NCBI GenBank assembly: GCA_005801425.1
Contig: SYDY01000055.1
Location: forward strand, 1-15,693
DNA from: Bdellovibrionales bacterium
GTDB taxonomy: Bacteria > Myxococcota > XYA12-FULL-58-9 > SYDY01
Direction: 5' to 3'
DNA: 15,693 nucleotides
Under the pieces are notes generated by a model, which did not search any database, was not told where the DNA came from, and worked only from the letters and a program-made list of their open reading frames with translations. Of the stretch, positions 7,295 through 14,835 are shown in pieces (the first letter of the stretch is position 1; every line of letters starts with the position of its first letter). The position numbers were made by a program, and so were the translations under genes.

Positions 7295-8008
7295 TCACAA
7301 TAGATCCCTTCGAGGCCGTTCTTCTTTCACAATCCGCCCATCCTCCAACGTAATCACCCTATCTGCTTGATAACCAAATGCCATGTTGTGTGTTGTGATG
7401 ATGATGGTGAGGCCCTTCTCCGCAGCCAAACGACGAAACAACGCGAATATCGCTTCGCCATTGGTCTTATCGAGATTTCCCGTAGGCTCATCTGCCACCA
7501 AAATCTGTGGTTCGACAATCAACGCACGCGCAAGCGCAACACGTTGCATTTGCCCGCCCGACAGTTCACGCGGCAGGTGATTCGCACGATCTGTGAGGGC
7601 CACCATGGCAAGCACCTCACGGGTTTTTTCGGGGTAAGCCTTGCGCCCCAAAAACATCAGCGGCAGCTCTACGTTTTCAGTCACCGTCAATGTGGGCAAC
7701 AAATGAAACTGCTGAAACACAAATCCAAATACGCCACGGCGAACATCAACCAAGTTTTCTTCCGATAGCCCTGCAACCGATTTCCATGCCACCACGAGAG
7801 TTCCTTCCGTGGGTGTATCAAGGCAGGATAGTAAGTTGATCAGGGTTGTTTTTCCCGATCCTGAAGGCCCCAGAATAGAAATCATTTCGCCTCGGCGAAT
7901 AACCAAATCCACACCATCAAGTGCTTTTACGATTTCGCTTCCGCGCTTGTATGAGCGTTTAAGACCATGGGCTTCTATCAGATATTCATTGTCCGTTTCA
8001 GTATTCAT
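7295..8008 (-). CDS. ABC transporter ATP-binding protein, LolD/MacB type
   Basis: This is a 237-residue ATPase with every expected motif: Walker A GPSGSGKT (47-54), Q-loop VFQQFHLLP (97-105), signature LSGGQ (149-153), Walker B ILVADE (169-174) and the switch His207. The FQQFHLLP...T-V-T-E-N-V-E-L-P segment is typical of the LolD/MacB/FtsE group, which drives FtsX-like permeases by transmitting motion rather than by forming a channel. I chose the ATG at 8008, one base after the permease stop. An in-frame start at 8080 would add 24 residues inside the permease gene. It pairs with the permease encoded just upstream. No MacA-like adaptor is present in the window. Confidence 0.93.
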   Translation of the reverse strand: MNTETDNEYLIEAHGLKRSYKRGSEIVKALDGVDLVIRRGEMISILGPSGSGKTTLINLLSCLDTPTEGTLVVAWKSVAGLSEENLVDVRRGVFGFVFQQFHLLPTLTVTENVELPLMFLGRKAYPEKTREVLAMVALTDRANHLPRELSGGQMQRVALARALIVEPQILVADEPTGNLDKTNGEAIFALFRRLAAEKGLTIIITTHNMAFGYQADRVITLEDGRIVKEERPRRDLL

Positions 8009-8009
8009 G

Positions 8010-9293
8010 TTACGCCGCTCCTTCGCGGATGGCCTCAACGGGACGCATGGATGCAGCACGCCAAGCAGGATAAAGCCCACCCAAAAAACCGAGAATCATC
8101 GCGCCGATCACTGCATATCCAATGACAGCCGGTGTGATTTTCACAATGGAGCCCGACACCCCTAAATCAGCGAGTGATTTGATCGCATGTTCTACCAGAC
8201 CTGTTCCAAGCACCGCAGCGGCTGATCCCAACAAAGCACCGAACACACAAATCATCAGTGTCTCAAGCCAAATTAACTCAAAGATATCACTGCGACTGGC
8301 ACCAATGGCTTTCATGATCCCTATCTCGCCCGTTCGCTCATATACACTCATGAGAATGGTGTTGATCACGCCGATTAATGCCACGATCACGGCAATCACT
8401 GCCACGGCAGCAATCATGGTTTGGGCGGTTGCAACCAAGCCTACAAGTGTATTTTTAACTTGCTGCAGTCCCACCACTTGGACTTCTGGTAACTTCAACC
8501 ATCGGGCCTCAAATTCATGCATCTTAAAAGCACTAAATTCCTTGAGCTTAATGCCGAGAATGGTCACTTGATTTTGACGATTGAAGTACGTTCGTGCTGC
8601 ATCGATGGGCATAAACACCGTGCCATCATCCTGTGTTCCCGTACGTTCAAGAACACCCACCACGGTCAATGCATGTTGGACCGGATGGGTTGTTCCATGA
8701 GGTGTGATTGATACGTAGAATGTATCGCCCACTTTGCGCTGTTCGTATTCTGCTGCCTCAAATCCCAATACCACTTCCTTGTTTGCTGTGGTGGAAAACC
8801 AATGGCCACCATCATAACCTGGGCCTTGCTTGAATTTAAGCCACGGCTTCATCACCGTAAAACTTGAAGCATCGATCCCGCTAATGATGGAAAACGTTTT
8901 TTCCGATCCTTCATCCCGAACACCGCTGCCTTCTTTTTCTGCGATCCCAACAAACACCGGCGTGATGCTTGCAATGTCGGGATCATTTTTAACTTTGTCG
9001 AACGTTTCGCTTGGCAAATAGAGCAATCCTGTTCCACCCTTCAGCATCATGGTTGCAGCTTCATAGGGGCATCCCTTTGCCATGATCATCACTTGGAACC
9101 CAAGCATCTCAATGCTTTTATCAATCGCACCACGATAACCGAGCATAAAACCGCCAAGCGATACCGCCACAGCAACAGCCAATGCCACGCCGCTCACAGT
9201 CAGTGCCGTGCGAACCATGCGCCGACGTAGGTTTTTAAATGCCAATCGCATGTACTGGACAACACGCATGGAACTCTTGTTGATTTTCCCCAT
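8010..9293 (-). CDS. MacB/FtsX-like ABC transporter permease
   Basis: This is a 427-residue permease with the MacB layout. A basic N-terminus is followed by helix 1 (about 28-50) and a large periplasmic domain (about 55-285). Three helices then fill the last 140 residues. The coupling segment E-R-T-G-E-I-G-I-M-K-A-I-G-A-S lies between helices 2 and 3. The C-terminus has the R-P-V-E-A-I-R-E pattern of this family. The ATG at 9293 shares one base with the TGA of the upstream gene; a GTG directly before it at 9296 is the alternative. With the ATPase it should form a mechanotransmission machine acting on periplasmic or outer-membrane cargo such as lipoproteins, peptides or a redox partner. The cargo is unknown. 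The small anchored protein and the FMN-binding-like protein upstream are candidate partners. Confidence 0.9.
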   Translation of the reverse strand: MGKINKSSMRVVQYMRLAFKNLRRRMVRTALTVSGVALAVAVAVSLGGFMLGYRGAIDKSIEMLGFQVMIMAKGCPYEAATMMLKGGTGLLYLPSETFDKVKNDPDIASITPVFVGIAEKEGSGVRDEGSEKTFSIISGIDASSFTVMKPWLKFKQGPGYDGGHWFSTTANKEVVLGFEAAEYEQRKVGDTFYVSITPHGTTHPVQHALTVVGVLERTGTQDDGTVFMPIDAARTYFNRQNQVTILGIKLKEFSAFKMHEFEARWLKLPEVQVVGLQQVKNTLVGLVATAQTMIAAVAVIAVIVALIGVINTILMSVYERTGEIGIMKAIGASRSDIFELIWLETLMICVFGALLGSAAAVLGTGLVEHAIKSLADLGVSGSIVKITPAVIGYAVIGAMILGFLGGLYPAWRAASMRPVEAIREGAA

Positions 9294-9667
9294 CACTTAA
9301 ACTCCACGGCACTTGCCCAAAACACATAGTCCGAATTATCCGGCATGATACGACCTTCGACACGCGCAACGTGTCCATCTTTTTTCTTTGGCGCATGCAT
9401 CGCGATATCCGCCAAATCTACTTTGATAGAATTTGTTCCTGCGAAAAAATAGAAATAACACCCCATGGCTTCGCACTGGTCGCGCACAATATCTTCAAGC
9501 AAAATCGTCTTTTGGAGGTAATCGTCAGGATGCGCGATGAGTTCGGCCACTTCCACTTTGGGCGCATCCGTGAATGCGCCATACACATTGGGCATACGAA
9601 ATTGTCGCCAGAGCAATAGTCCTCCACCCAGCAATAGAAGTGCACAAAACACCACAATGGTTCGCAT
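9293..9667 (-). CDS. Membrane-anchored OB-fold (DUF4920-like) protein
   Basis: This is a 124-residue protein with one N-terminal hydrophobic anchor (about 3-20) and a small beta domain (about 38-123). The D-Q-C-x4-G-C segment (Cys65, Cys70), then an I-K-V-D-L strand and the R-V-E-G-R-I strand, resembles DUF4920 and other OB-fold periplasmic domains. In those, a V-C-x-x-x-G-C turn is common. The two cysteines could form a disulfide or bind metal. It lies three bases after the FMN-binding-like gene and one shared base before the permease gene, so it belongs to the same complex or pathway. The family match is by pattern only. Confidence 0.65.
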   Translation of the reverse strand: MRTIVVFCALLLLGGGLLLWRQFRMPNVYGAFTDAPKVEVAELIAHPDDYLQKTILLEDIVRDQCEAMGCYFYFFAGTNSIKVDLADIAMHAPKKKDGHVARVEGRIMPDNSDYVFWASAVEFK

Positions 9668-9670
9668 GAG

Positions 9671-10396
9671 TTACCCCTTGGTTTTATTTTTTCGTTGCAA
9701 AGCCTGCTTGGATTTCTCGAAAAATGGTTCAAAACGTTTTCCATATATAAAAAAATCCAATAAAATTAGATTTTTACGAATACCGCGCAACGATGCGTCG
9801 TAGTCAGGGCGAGTCGTTGCATCCAACGCTGGAGGTTTGATCTTGCCCAGTTTATCGGCGGGTGCATGTGGATCGACAGCTGCGTAATAATCGTGTTTAT
9901 AAAAATCGGCCAACGTCATCTTTTCAAATTGTTCCCGAAACGCTTTTAAGCGCAATTGGGTGGCTGCTGGACTCTCCAATCGTTGAAAGAAAAATTTCCG
10001 GATCTCAGCGGTTGTAGGATCCATCGACAAAAACACCTGGATCACACCGCCTTTTCCAGGAACATTAACGCCGTGAACAATACCCATTTTTTGTGTGCCT
10101 TTGAACACGCTGTAAACCGTATAAGGCGTCTCATAGGTTTCGTAGATGGGGTCGAGGTCGCTTCCTAATCGATCTTTTAAAGAGGCAAACAAAACTGTCC
10201 CACCCGTCATGCGTGTAAATTCTTTAAGTTCCTCTTTGTATGAAGTCATCTCGGGATAAAGATATTTAAGATCTTCAGCAGGATCTGTTAGTGTGCACCC
10301 GATGGCTGCCCATGCCCGTTGTGGCAATAAAAATATTGCCACAATCATCATCAGCGTTTTACCAATACAAGTAATACTGCAACGTTCCAATAACAT
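9671..10396 (-). CDS. Periplasmic FMN-binding-domain-like protein
   Basis: This is a 241-residue exported protein with a signal peptide ending near A-W-A (28-30). The segment GIVHGVNVPGKGGVIQ (105-120), then L-S-M-D-P and Q-R-L-E-S-P-A (138-144), recalls the RnfG/NosR-type FMN-binding domain. There a glycine-rich strand is followed by a D-P-x-G turn and an E-T/E-S-P motif. The S-G-A-T motif for covalent flavin attachment is not seen, so flavin may bind non-covalently or not at all. The start at 10396 has a purine-rich site (aggtggag) but overlaps the porin gene by 38 bases. The alternative ATG at 10351 also leaves a complete signal peptide. The C-terminus (209-241) is hydrophobic, then very basic. 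A redox or regulatory role for the ABC system is inference. Confidence 0.55.
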   Translation of the reverse strand: MLLERCSITCIGKTLMMIVAIFLLPQRAWAAIGCTLTDPAEDLKYLYPEMTSYKEELKEFTRMTGGTVLFASLKDRLGSDLDPIYETYETPYTVYSVFKGTQKMGIVHGVNVPGKGGVIQVFLSMDPTTAEIRKFFFQRLESPAATQLRLKAFREQFEKMTLADFYKHDYYAAVDPHAPADKLGKIKPPALDATTRPDYDASLRGIRKNLILLDFFIYGKRFEPFFEKSKQALQRKNKTKG

Positions 10397-11585
10397 TCAC
10401 TCCACCTTTCTGCCGCATCATTTGTGTTTCTGCGTTGAGTTTGATCCAATGCAAATTGGAATTGGCGACGTCGTTTCTAAAGTACCACGTTATTTCTGTG
10501 AGAACGGAAGCATCAATGGATTTCAAGGCAAGCACGGGATCGATATCGCGACTTTTCGACATATTTTGCCAAAACCAACGAAATTGCGTGCACGCGCCAA
10601 AGCGTCTGGAAGCATGCAAATAGCTGAGTTCATGCAGTTGATTGAACACACCATCAGGCGCATCCCATCCACCACCTAATTCGGATGTCCAGGTAACAAG
10701 ACCCGTCGGCACAGCGTGGCGATAACGTACATCAACACCAAAACGCAAAGTATCTACATGCGCGTTTCCTGATGCATGTTGTGCGACTGCAATACTGCGT
10801 GCAAGGGCATCTGGCGACAGTCGCTGTCCAACCATCACTGCAACACCACCTTCAAGCCCATACTCAGAGGCGTATTGATTGGATAAGCTGATACGCCCTC
10901 CCATCAAGCCTGCCTGGCCTGCGTATTTGGGATCGTAGCCTGATCCCATCATGTAATAGAGATTGTACTGCAGATGCTGATTAAGATTTCCCCACAGACC
11001 TGCATACCAATCACGTTCATAACCAAAATTGCGTTCATTGGATAACTGCAAAACAAGGCCATGGGTATCTGTTTGCAGATTCAAACCAAACGGCAGATAG
11101 AATCGTCCGATGCGAAAATTAAAACGGCCCACAAGGGCATTTTGATAGGATGCTTTCAAAAGCGGATCGAGTACGTTGTAAAAATCAACGTAAGCGTTGT
11201 GATATTCAAAAAAAAAGCCGCGCCGATCCATGCCCTCAAGATCATTCAAAAAACCAACATAACCATCACGGCGAACAAGGCGACCTTGAAAATTGATAGC
11301 TGAAAAGGTTCGTGTCGCGGTGGAGAATTTTTTGAGAACTTCAAAACCGATGGATTGTCTGCTCGCCATGGATTGGTTCGCATCAATGCCAAATTCAGAC
11401 ATCAGTTCTTTTCGGAAACCAAAATTTTCAAGAAAAAATTGTTTGAAGGAAGATTTATTTTTGATTTCATCTTCTTGTGGTTGCGGTTTTACGTCCGCAA
11501 AAGGATCTTCATCCTCTGCGGCAAGCGAGGGCGAATGGGCCATCAACCCAATCCCAATCAATATTGTCATTATTGATAACCGCAT
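10359..11585 (-). CDS. Outer-membrane beta-barrel (porin-like) protein
   Basis: This is a 408-residue protein with a clear signal peptide (1-22, S-L-A cleavage site) and an acidic linker with KPQPQ. The rest (about 70-408) is made of alternating amphipathic strands rich in Tyr, Phe, Trp, Gly and Asn. It ends in Y-Y-L-Y-W, the aromatic last residue recognised by the barrel assembly machinery. The strand F-N-F-R-I-G-R-F-Y-L-P-F-G is typical of putative porins. It is the first gene of the minus-strand operon; gaggga six bases before the ATG is the ribosome site, and a putative ECF promoter sits 41 bases upstream. As porin and ABC permease share an operon, it may be the outer-membrane exit or entry of that system. 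The specific family is not recognised. Confidence 0.8.
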   Translation of the reverse strand: MRLSIMTILIGIGLMAHSPSLAAEDEDPFADVKPQPQEDEIKNKSSFKQFFLENFGFRKELMSEFGIDANQSMASRQSIGFEVLKKFSTATRTFSAINFQGRLVRRDGYVGFLNDLEGMDRRGFFFEYHNAYVDFYNVLDPLLKASYQNALVGRFNFRIGRFYLPFGLNLQTDTHGLVLQLSNERNFGYERDWYAGLWGNLNQHLQYNLYYMMGSGYDPKYAGQAGLMGGRISLSNQYASEYGLEGGVAVMVGQRLSPDALARSIAVAQHASGNAHVDTLRFGVDVRYRHAVPTGLVTWTSELGGGWDAPDGVFNQLHELSYLHASRRFGACTQFRWFWQNMSKSRDIDPVLALKSIDASVLTEITWYFRNDVANSNLHWIKLNAETQMMRQKGGVNVIGTLQYYLYW

Positions 11586-11625
11586 CAGGATCCCTCAAGC
11601 CCTCAGGATGTTGTTTTACTGTAAT

Positions 11626-11651
11626 TAGGCGGATATCAACCCAATCGTGAC
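11626..11651 (-). promoter_or_regulatory. Putative ECF-type promoter, copy 3 (porin/ABC operon)
   Basis: On the minus strand GTCACG (11651-11646) is followed after 16 bases by CCTA (11629-11626), within the string TATCCGCCTA. Transcription would start near 11619, about 34 bases before the porin ATG. Over 28 aligned positions it matches the copy at 15240-15265 at 23. Confidence 0.7.
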
Positions 11652-11862
11652 AGAACATTTGTACTTGATGAGCAAACAGCTGCGTTTCAGCGCTGAATTC
11701 ACGGATTAAAACAACGCAAATATTTTTCTTCTCATTTTTTTGCCCCCACTCCCACTTTTAGTTCAAAAGCTCATCACGGCCGTTTCGGGTTCATATGTAC
11801 CTAAGGACGGCGATGGAGCTATCAACTCCACCACCGCCTATGCGTGTCACCTTCAGAAAAAT
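11652..11862 (+). other. Gene-free stretch with a perfect 12-base palindrome
   Basis: No convincing gene was found here. TTCAGCGCTGAA at 11686-11697 is a perfect palindrome about 35 bases upstream of the porin promoter and could be an operator. From 11710 one plus-strand frame stays open to the TAG at 11887 and runs straight into the transporter remnant, but it has no good start. Its sequence shows only faint resemblance to the intact transporter, so it may be decayed coding sequence or chance. Confidence 0.4.
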
Positions 11863-12093
11863 GCCCCTGCACTTCAAAATACGGCATAGGGGTTATTGAT
11901 AAGCAATGGAAAAACAGGGCAGATCAACATTGCGACATGGATCGGCACTGCCATTCTCGTGAGCATTGCAATATTTAGTGTATACATCAAACTTCCAGGT
12001 GCAACCGCTGCAGCTTTTGCGATGATGAGCGCATGCCTCAATGAAACAGCATTTCTTACAGTTTTTGCACATATCAATGATAAACGCTCATGA
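11863..12093 (+). pseudogene. C-terminal remnant of a second ANKH/MATE-like transporter gene
   Basis: From about 11869 the plus strand encodes the last 70 or so residues of a protein close to the end of the intact exporter at 5177-6523. The clear match runs from L-I-S-N-G (11893) through INIATWIGT, LPGAT, AMMSA and ETAFLT. I count 39 identical of 59 residues. At the position of Gln in the intact copy (Q-N-A-A-Q-G) the remnant has TAG at 11887-11889. No start codon or upstream two-thirds exists. The TGA at 12091-12093 overlaps the end of the opposite-strand oxidase gene by six bases. The divergence shows an old paralogue rather than a recent duplication. Confidence 0.85.
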
Positions 12094-13407
12094 CCGTTTG
12101 GTTGGCGGTACTACACCGTCTGCCTTCATGCGGGCAGGATCTGCGGGACCTGCAATGCTACCTGCTGGATGCTTGTACCAGCCAGTGGGATCTGCTGTAT
12201 CGGGATTATCGCGAACTTTTAGAATCGTGAACATACCGCCCATATCGATGTAACTAAAGGGTCCTTTACCACCACGCATCGGAAGACTATTCGGCGGAAT
12301 GGGCATTTCCATTTCGCCCATGTTGCCCATACCGGTTGTGCCCATGGTCATGTACTCTGGCATGATGCGTTTCATTCGTTGATCAAGCTGATGCGTATCT
12401 GCACCGATCATCGGTGGGATCCCATGTCCCATTTGCGTCATCACATGATGGGTCATGTGACAATGCATGGCCCAGTCGCCTGCCTCTTCCGGTATAAATT
12501 CGATCACGCGCGTGCTTCCTGTGGCGACGAGAACGGTTGTCTCTGGTATTTGCGCTGTTTTTGAAAGGTAGCCGCCGTCGGTCGCGGTTAGCGTGAATGT
12601 AAGTCCATGAATATGGATCGGGTGATGATCCATGGGGCTTAAATTACCAAGTCGAATGCGAACACGTTCACCCCTACCAACAACAAGAGGTGCCGTTCCG
12701 GGAAACGACCTGCTGTTAAAAGTAAGAACGTTGAAATCTTTCATCTCGTTTGGATCAGGACGACGTGCACCAACATTGAGACGCCACTCGTGTGTCATCA
12801 ATGCAAAATCGCGATCAACCCGGGGCCCACGTGGGCGTTTAGGATGCACGATAAACATGCCTTCCATACCAAGAGCGATTTGGGTCATCTCATCGAAATG
12901 TGAATGGTACATGAAAGTACCCGGATATCGAACCGTAAATTCATACATGAATGTTTCGCCAATTGGGATCGGTCGCTGGGTTAATCCCGAAACACCGTCC
13001 ATCCCATTCGGCAGAATGATCCCATGCCAGTGAACTGTCGTGGGCTCGGGCAGACGATTGGTTACGTAGATCCTAAGATGGTCACCCTCGACAGCCTCGA
13101 TGGTTGGCCCTGGTGTGCTTCCATTGTAACCCCAGCATTCGGCACGCAACCCGGGCGCAAATTCATGATCGACCGGCTCTGCGATGAGGTGGCCCACTTT
13201 GACACCATGAACGATATTCCACGGTAGCGTCGAACCATTAGGCGTGACAACGGCGATTTGTCCTCCTGGAGCGACGATGCTTCTGCGTGATGGCAATCGA
13301 TGAGGCATGGGTGCAGGTGCCTCTCTGGCTTCGACGGGCGTTACGCGCGCGATCAATGCTGCACCGGCAACCATGCTGCTGTACTGAATGAATTCCCGTC
13401 GATCCAT
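12088..13407 (-). CDS. Tat-exported two-domain multicopper (copper) oxidase, type 1 copper in domain 2
   Basis: This is a 439-residue oxidase with a twin-arginine signal (DRREFIQ at 2-8, cleavage near V-E-A, 25-27), so it is exported folded. Domain 1 (about 75-190) has HWHG (126-129) and HSH (168-170), with Ser in place of the type 1 Cys. Domain 2 (about 200-330) has HPIHIHG (262-268) and HCHMTHHVMTQM (315-326). These give type 1 ligands His262, Cys316, His321 and Met326. Only about 95 residues separate the HSH and HPIHIH motifs, so the middle domain of three-domain oxidases is absent. A Met-rich tail (345-391) and the FTILKVRD segment match the copper oxidases that often accompany TolC-family and Cus genes. 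The likely role is periplasmic oxidation of Cu(I) to less toxic Cu(II). It follows the TolC-family stop by three bases and has its own gagga site. Confidence 0.92.
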   Translation of the reverse strand: MDRREFIQYSSMVAGAALIARVTPVEAREAPAPMPHRLPSRRSIVAPGGQIAVVTPNGSTLPWNIVHGVKVGHLIAEPVDHEFAPGLRAECWGYNGSTPGPTIEAVEGDHLRIYVTNRLPEPTTVHWHGIILPNGMDGVSGLTQRPIPIGETFMYEFTVRYPGTFMYHSHFDEMTQIALGMEGMFIVHPKRPRGPRVDRDFALMTHEWRLNVGARRPDPNEMKDFNVLTFNSRSFPGTAPLVVGRGERVRIRLGNLSPMDHHPIHIHGLTFTLTATDGGYLSKTAQIPETTVLVATGSTRVIEFIPEEAGDWAMHCHMTHHVMTQMGHGIPPMIGADTHQLDQRMKRIMPEYMTMGTTGMGNMGEMEMPIPPNSLPMRGGKGPFSYIDMGGMFTILKVRDNPDTADPTGWYKHPAGSIAGPADPARMKADGVVPPTKRS

Positions 13408-13410
13408 TTT

Positions 13411-14835
13411 TTAATGTCCTCTTGATGACTCATTTTTCGTGTCTTGTGTGATATTTCTTGATGCTCGCGTATGCGGCGAGGACACATGTCCACCTGCAAG
13501 CAGTGCATCAAGTTCCGCTACAGCGCTCCAGTACTCTCGCAGCGTTTCGACGTAAGCAAGCTGTACATCCAGCTGCTCTCGACGTGCTTGCAGCAAATGA
13601 AAAATACCGATCTGCATGGCATTGTATTGCAAAAGCGTTTGCTCAGTGACACGACGTTGAGCAGGCACAATGACCTCTTGATACTGATGGGCACGTGCAT
13701 GCGATGATGCCACGCGACTGCGTGCTTCTCGTACAGCCGATCGCAGATCGACAGCCATGCCGTAGTAACTTTCCATCAGCGCATCGAATTCAGCTTCAAC
13801 CGCCACAAGAGTTCCTTGTTTGCGATCGAATAATGGGATCCCCACCGTCAGGCCGCCACCAAAGCGCCAATTTCGATTTAAGTTCGATGCATTTGTGTCC
13901 TCTTCTGGATTTCCCTGAAGGCTGTGAAAATCAATTGTAATATCAGGAAGCCATCCAGCAACGCGTGTTACGCCTGCTCGCCGAGCAAGTCCTTCGAGAC
14001 GATGTTTTGCCTCCATCAAATCAAGACTTGCTTCAAGCGCGCGTGTTTCCGTATTTTCCGGGATTGTTGGCTGTTCAGAAACCGCTGAAAGTTCGTTTTT
14101 GATGCGCCAATTTGTGTCTTCGCCGTGGGTACCGAGAAGACGTTGGACCTGTTCTCGCTCGGTAATGATATCCAGCTCTATTTGAGCAACGGTGATCCGT
14201 GCTTTTTCGTACGCCGCTTCCTCGCTCACAAGATCGAGAACAGCGATATTTCCTGCGCCAAACATTGCCCTCGCCGCATCCCGACTCGCTGCAAAACCAT
14301 CAAGAACCTGTTGCGCGATGGCCAGACGTTGTTCGGCAGATTGCAATCGATAGAAAGCAATGCGAACACGATATCCAAGATCAACGACCGATCCTGCAGC
14401 ACGATAACGGGCAGCTTCGAGATCAGATCTGGCCGCTCGTGCGCGGATCGGCGCCATGATTGCGCTTGTAATATTGTACTCCACACGCAGTTCTAAAAGT
14501 GTGTTACGTTCGGGAAGTATCTCACCTTCCACGGTCGGATTAGGTAGAAGTCCTTCCTGGATCATATGTCCTCGTTCAATTCCCATACCGCGCAAAACCG
14601 CACGTAGTTCTCTGTTGTTGGCCAGCGCGACTCGAACTGCGGTCTCTGCATCAAGCGGTTGTTTGAGCAGCTGTCTTGCATCTTCATCGGCTACTGGATC
14701 GATATTTACTTCGGCGATGCGAGGGAGACTTTCAATCCGAGTGAGCTCATGAACCTGTCGAACATCGGCCATGATAGAAGATGCGATGCAACCTGTTGTA
14801 CTCAGAGAACTCAAGAATAGAATGACCCACTTCAT
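13411..14835 (-). CDS. TolC-family outer-membrane efflux lipoprotein (CusC-like)
   Basis: This 474-residue protein has a short signal and Cys16 after T-T-G, a plausible lipid anchor as in CusC/OprM-type proteins. The body shows the internal two-fold repeat of the family. Each half has long alpha-helical hairpins (about 130-235 and 355-450, rich in Ala, Arg, Glu and Leu) and a short strand region (about 95-125 and 295-345, including G-G-L-T-V-G-I-P-L-F-D-R). The ATG at 14835 overlaps the upstream stop as ATGA; an in-frame ATG at 14871 would add 12 residues without a proper signal. No RND pump or periplasmic adaptor lies in the window, so its inner-membrane partner must be outside. TolC-family plus copper-oxidase gene pairs are common in copper resistance loci. 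Confidence 0.88.
   Translation of the reverse strand: MKWVILFLSSLSTTGCIASSIMADVRQVHELTRIESLPRIAEVNIDPVADEDARQLLKQPLDAETAVRVALANNRELRAVLRGMGIERGHMIQEGLLPNPTVEGEILPERNTLLELRVEYNITSAIMAPIRARAARSDLEAARYRAAGSVVDLGYRVRIAFYRLQSAEQRLAIAQQVLDGFAASRDAARAMFGAGNIAVLDLVSEEAAYEKARITVAQIELDIITEREQVQRLLGTHGEDTNWRIKNELSAVSEQPTIPENTETRALEASLDLMEAKHRLEGLARRAGVTRVAGWLPDITIDFHSLQGNPEEDTNASNLNRNWRFGGGLTVGIPLFDRKQGTLVAVEAEFDALMESYYGMAVDLRSAVREARSRVASSHARAHQYQEVIVPAQRRVTEQTLLQYNAMQIGIFHLLQARREQLDVQLAYVETLREYWSAVAELDALLAGGHVSSPHTRASRNITQDTKNESSRGH

Noticed and set aside
11710-11889. Small plus-strand gene in the gene-free stretch
   Set aside because: The frame has no convincing start or ribosome site, and its end coincides with the stop codon inside the transporter remnant, so decay or chance explains it better.
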